From the NCBI GenBank assembly GCA_963726785.1, contig CAVSDJ010000007.1, positions 2,108,001 through 2,172,000 of the forward strand: a stretch of 64,000 nt of DNA. Reading direction: 5' to 3'. The position numbers were made by a program, and so were the translations under genes. This DNA is from DATEKX01 sp963726785. GTDB lineage: Bacteria; Acidobacteriota; Blastocatellia; UBA7656. A model generated the notes under the pieces. It had not been told where the DNA came from and ran no database searches. It worked only from the letters and a program-made list of their open reading frames with translations. This document shows positions 61,151 to 64,000 of this stretch, piece by piece; positions within the stretch are counted from its first letter, which is position 1; each line of letters starts with the position of its first letter.

Positions 61151-62836
61151 ATGGTCAATATGCTTACAGCGATTGCAGAACATGAAGTTAAGAGCGGCAA
61201 CACTCGCAACGAAAGGCCGCTGGTAACAGTCGTGATGATCTTCTTGAACGCCGAGAGATTCATCGAAGAAGCAATCGAGAGCGTATTCGCTCAAAGCTAT
61301 ACTGAATGGGAATTGCTGCTTGTTGACGACGGCTCGACTGACAACAGCACGCGGGTGGCGTTGCGATACGCAGAGCAGTATCCAAATAAAGCGCGTTATT
61401 TCGAGCACACAGATCACGAGAATTTGGGAATGAGCGTATCGCGCAATCTTGGCATAAGCAAAGCGCGGGGAGAGCTAATAGCATTTCTTGATGCTGACGA
61501 CGTATGGATGCCCGAAAAGCTCGAAGAGCAGGTTGATATACTGAATTCTAATCCTGACGCCGCGATGGTCTACGGCGCGACCGAGTACTGGTACAGTTGG
61601 ACTGGTAACCCGACGGACGCGCTACGCGATTATATACCAGAGCCCGGCGTGCGACCCGACCGGCTTGTTGCGCCGCCGACGCTCGTCAACAGTCTGTTGC
61701 GAGACCAGATTGCTATGGCTACCGGCTGCCTTGCGCGGCGCGAAATTCTGCAAGAGGTCGGCGGTTATGAAGGAAGCTTTCGCGGAATGTTTGAAGATCA
61801 GGTCTTTCATTCAAAGGTCTGTCTGAAAGCGCCTGTATTCGTATCGAGCAAGTGCTGGTACAAATACAGGAAACATCCCGATTCATGTTGTGCCGTAGCA
61901 GAAAGCACGGGTCAACATCATTCTGAAAGGCTCACTTTTTTGAACTGGCTGGAAGCATATTTGTATCAGCAAGGCGTTGAAGACGCCGGGCTGCAACAAG
62001 CTATTAAGAGGGAGCGATGGAAGACGCGCCACCCGGTTTTGTCTCGTTTGCCGGAACACACGAAATATCGGATAACGATCATGAAAGAAGGATTGAAATC
62101 AATAGCTCGGCACGCGCTGCCGATGCCGGTTTATGACTGGCTTCGCAGTCGCCGTAATAAATCGCAAGATCGCTTGCCGTTTGGGCAGGTAGACTTAGGC
62201 AATCTGCGGCGACTGACTCCTGTCAGCAGTGTGTTTGGATTTGATCGAGGCACACCTGTTGATCGCTACTACATCGAAAACTTTCTCGCCGAAAACGGCG
62301 CTGACATCCGAGGCCGCGTATTGGAAGTTGGCGATGATTCTTACACGCGAAGATTCGGCGGCGACCGTGTTACTCAAAGAGATGTGTTGCATGTTTCAGA
62401 AGACAATCCGCAAGCTACCATCATAGCCGACCTCGCAAGCGCCGATCACATTCCTTCCGATGCATTCGATTGCATAGTGCTGACGCAGACATTGCACCTG
62501 ATCTACGATGTGCGAGCGGCCATTCGGACTTTGTATCGCATACTCAAACCGGGCGGAGTTCTGTTGACGACATTTCCGGGCATCACACAGATTGATCATT
62601 TCGATTGGAATGGTTCCTGGTATTGGGCGTTTACTGCGTTGTCAGCCAAACGGATGTTCGGAGAAGTTTTTCCGGCTGCAAATTTCAAAGTCGAAACGCA
62701 TGGGAACGTGCTCGCATCAATCGCATTTCTGCACGGGCTTGCTTTTGAAGAACTGCGCGCCGAAGAGCTTGATTATAACGACCCGGATTATCAAGTCATC
62801 ATCGCGGTCAGAGCTACGAAGGAGGCCGCATTATGA
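61151..62836 (+). CDS. Fusion of family 2 glycosyltransferase and SAM-dependent methyltransferase
   Basis: Protein of 561 residues. Residues about 20-250 are a GT2 domain (LVTVVMIFLNAERFIEEAIES, LLVDDGSTDNST, FLDADDVWMPEKL). A family-specific tail runs to about 335 (YRKHPDS, FLNWLEAYL). Residues 355-561 form a class I methyltransferase-like domain (VLEVGDDSYTRRFGG, DCIVLTQTLHLIYDVRAAIRTLYRILKPGGVLL). One protein could add and methylate a sugar, a common way to cap a glycan before Wzm/Wzt export. Its tail matches the remnants at 59640-60141. The stop overlaps the next ATG. Confidence 0.87.
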   Translation: MVNMLTAIAEHEVKSGNTRNERPLVTVVMIFLNAERFIEEAIESVFAQSYTEWELLLVDDGSTDNSTRVALRYAEQYPNKARYFEHTDHENLGMSVSRNLGISKARGELIAFLDADDVWMPEKLEEQVDILNSNPDAAMVYGATEYWYSWTGNPTDALRDYIPEPGVRPDRLVAPPTLVNSLLRDQIAMATGCLARREILQEVGGYEGSFRGMFEDQVFHSKVCLKAPVFVSSKCWYKYRKHPDSCCAVAESTGQHHSERLTFLNWLEAYLYQQGVEDAGLQQAIKRERWKTRHPVLSRLPEHTKYRITIMKEGLKSIARHALPMPVYDWLRSRRNKSQDRLPFGQVDLGNLRRLTPVSSVFGFDRGTPVDRYYIENFLAENGADIRGRVLEVGDDSYTRRFGGDRVTQRDVLHVSEDNPQATIIADLASADHIPSDAFDCIVLTQTLHLIYDVRAAIRTLYRILKPGGVLLTTFPGITQIDHFDWNGSWYWAFTALSAKRMFGEVFPAANFKVETHGNVLASIAFLHGLAFEELRAEELDYNDPDYQVIIAVRATKEAAL

Positions 62837-63879
62837 GTGCGCCGATTCTGAAAAAGATACGAAGCGCTGGCGCAAGAATCAAAAGACGCCTCTCAAGGCG
62901 CTCGCTCATATTGCTTTACCACCGCATAGCAGAGACGGATTCAGACCCTTGGCAGTTGGCCGTTACACCGCAGCATTTCGCCGAGCACCTTCAAGTCTTG
63001 AGTGAATATGATCGCTCGATGCCTCTTCAGAAATTGTCGGCTGCCATGCGAAATGGGACTCTTCCGCGCCGCGCCGTGAGTGTGACTTTTGATGACGGAT
63101 ATGCCGACAATCTGCTTAATGCGAAACCTCTGCTGGAAAAGCACGATGTTCCGGCGACCGTGTTCGTGACGACGGGCTACACGGGAGAGGGTCGCGAGTT
63201 CTGGTGGGACGAACTGGATAGATTATTTCTGCAGCCGGGCCGATTGCCCGACACTCTTCGTTTAAGCGTGCAGGGAAACAACTACAATTGGGAGTTGGGC
63301 GAAGCGGCTGACTATCAGGAAACGTTTTATCATCGCAATCAAGGGTGGAGAGCATGGCAAGAGGCTGATCCGACTGCTCGCCAGTCGGTCTATCGCTCGC
63401 TCTGGCAGTTGATGCATCCGATGCCGGAAAGCGAGCGGCAACCGCTCAGAGCCGAACTGCTGGCATGGGCAGGCGCTGCCCCGTCAGCCAGGCCGACTCA
63501 CCGCGCGCTCTCGCGCGAAGAGATACGCGAGCTTGCGCGAGGAGGGCTGATTGAAGTCGGGTGCCACACGGTGACGCACCCGCAACTTTCCGCGCTTTCG
63601 CGGGCCTCGCAGTGGGATGAGCTGCGCCAAAGTAAGTCTGACCTTGAAGAGATATTGGGAAACCCTGTGACCAGCTTCGCCTACCCATATGGACAGAAGC
63701 GCGATTACACTAGCGAAACGGTTGAGCTGGTTCGCAAGGCAGGTTTCGATTGCGCCTGCACTACTTCAGTCGGAGTTGTCGCCCGCCGCGCCGACCGCTT
63801 TCAGTTACCTCGCGCACAGGTGCAGGACATGGACGGAGAATCATTCGCCCGATTCTTATCCGAATCGATTGGCGATTGA
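62833..63879 (+). CDS. Polysaccharide deacetylase (NodB/CE4 family), second copy
   Basis: Protein of 348 residues whose ATG overlaps the previous stop (ATGA). CE4 motifs: SVTFDDGYADNLLNAKPLL, VGCHTVTHPQLSALS and SFAYPYGQKRDY. An insert with EFWWDELDRLFLQPG follows the first motif, as in the deacetylase at 11046, plus about 70 residues rich in W and Q. It is predicted to remove acetyl groups from the glycan of the second locus using a divalent metal. No signal peptide is obvious, so it may act in the cytoplasm or at the membrane. Confidence 0.88.
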   Translation: MSAPILKKIRSAGARIKRRLSRRSLILLYHRIAETDSDPWQLAVTPQHFAEHLQVLSEYDRSMPLQKLSAAMRNGTLPRRAVSVTFDDGYADNLLNAKPLLEKHDVPATVFVTTGYTGEGREFWWDELDRLFLQPGRLPDTLRLSVQGNNYNWELGEAADYQETFYHRNQGWRAWQEADPTARQSVYRSLWQLMHPMPESERQPLRAELLAWAGAAPSARPTHRALSREEIRELARGGLIEVGCHTVTHPQLSALSRASQWDELRQSKSDLEEILGNPVTSFAYPYGQKRDYTSETVELVRKAGFDCACTTSVGVVARRADRFQLPRAQVQDMDGESFARFLSESIGD

Positions 63880-63892
63880 GCGACTCTGACAG

Positions 63893-64000
63893 ATGCGAAT
63901 ACTGGTCGTCTCAAATTATTATCCGCCTCACTTCATAGGCGGTTACGAACTCGGCTGCAGGGATGTTGTCGAAGCGCTCAAATCTCGCGGGCATCAGGTC
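63893..64000 (+). CDS. Glycosyltransferase family 4, N-terminus only (runs off window)
   Basis: 36 codons, MRILVVSNYYPPHFIGGYE, then CRDVVEALKSRGHQV, open to the last base. This is the typical first strand and glycine-rich loop of GT4 (GT-B) enzymes. It starts 13 bp after the deacetylase stop and is probably in the same operon. Confidence 0.75.
   Translation, partial: MRILVVSNYYPPHFIGGYELGCRDVVEALKSRGHQV

Overview
The window is one dense, almost entirely plus-strand exopolysaccharide/capsule gene cluster of about 64 kb from a bacterium. There are no rRNA, tRNA, CRISPR, phage or transposase genes. Moderate GC, the gene families and the dispersed palindromes of the types GTAGGGGCGACC and TTCACCGCAGAGGCGC suggest an Acidobacteriota relative (Blastocatellia-like). 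This placement is an inference from general resemblance and was not tested.

Layout. 1-5.9 kb: an XRE-type regulator, an O-antigen ligase-like polymerase, a membrane glycosyltransferase and a heparinase II/III-type lyase. 6.2-9.3 kb: a strong sigma-54-type promoter and a secreted beta-helix/PKD/carbohydrate-binding protein. 9.8-26.9 kb: a small PEP-CTERM-like protein, then a long run of closely spaced genes. These are a formyltransferase, a deacetylase, an AsnB-like amidotransferase, an EpsH1-type glycosyltransferase, an AlgD-like GDP-mannose dehydrogenase, a second beta-helix protein, a glycosyltransferase-flippase fusion, an adenylate-forming ligase, a DUF362 protein, a second AsnB and a GT4. 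27-34 kb: another GT4, a third beta-helix protein with an inserted domain, a GT2, a flippase and a nucleotidyltransferase. 34-39.5 kb: a CDP-glycerol transferase-like protein and a C-A-PCP-TE NRPS whose thioesterase is frameshifted. 40-50.5 kb: three very large secreted mosaic proteins (PLD-like, phosphoesterase-like, endonuclease/exonuclease/phosphatase-like) built from shared, nearly DNA-identical modules. One of them carries an in-frame amber codon. 51.2-64 kb: a second glycan locus with a Wzm/Wzt ABC exporter, many GT2 enzymes (two sharing a near-identical 5' third), a kinase-like/methyltransferase protein, decayed GT2 copies, a GT2-methyltransferase fusion, a deacetylase and the start of a GT4.

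How the genes may work together (inference). The enzymes point to a uronic-acid-containing polymer (AlgD-like). Amide formation (two AsnB-like proteins), N-formylation, de-N-acetylation, phosphopolyol transfer and possibly amino-acid attachment (NRPS) would decorate it. Export could use flippases or the ABC system. Heparinase- and beta-helix-type proteins would trim or bind it outside the cell.

The most striking feature is module copying. Blocks of about 90 to 620 bp are almost identical between neighbouring genes while their flanks have diverged. Alongside this are broken genes (NRPS thioesterase, amber-interrupted phosphoesterase, GT2 remnants) and palindromic elements that supply stop codons, start regions or C-terminal codons.
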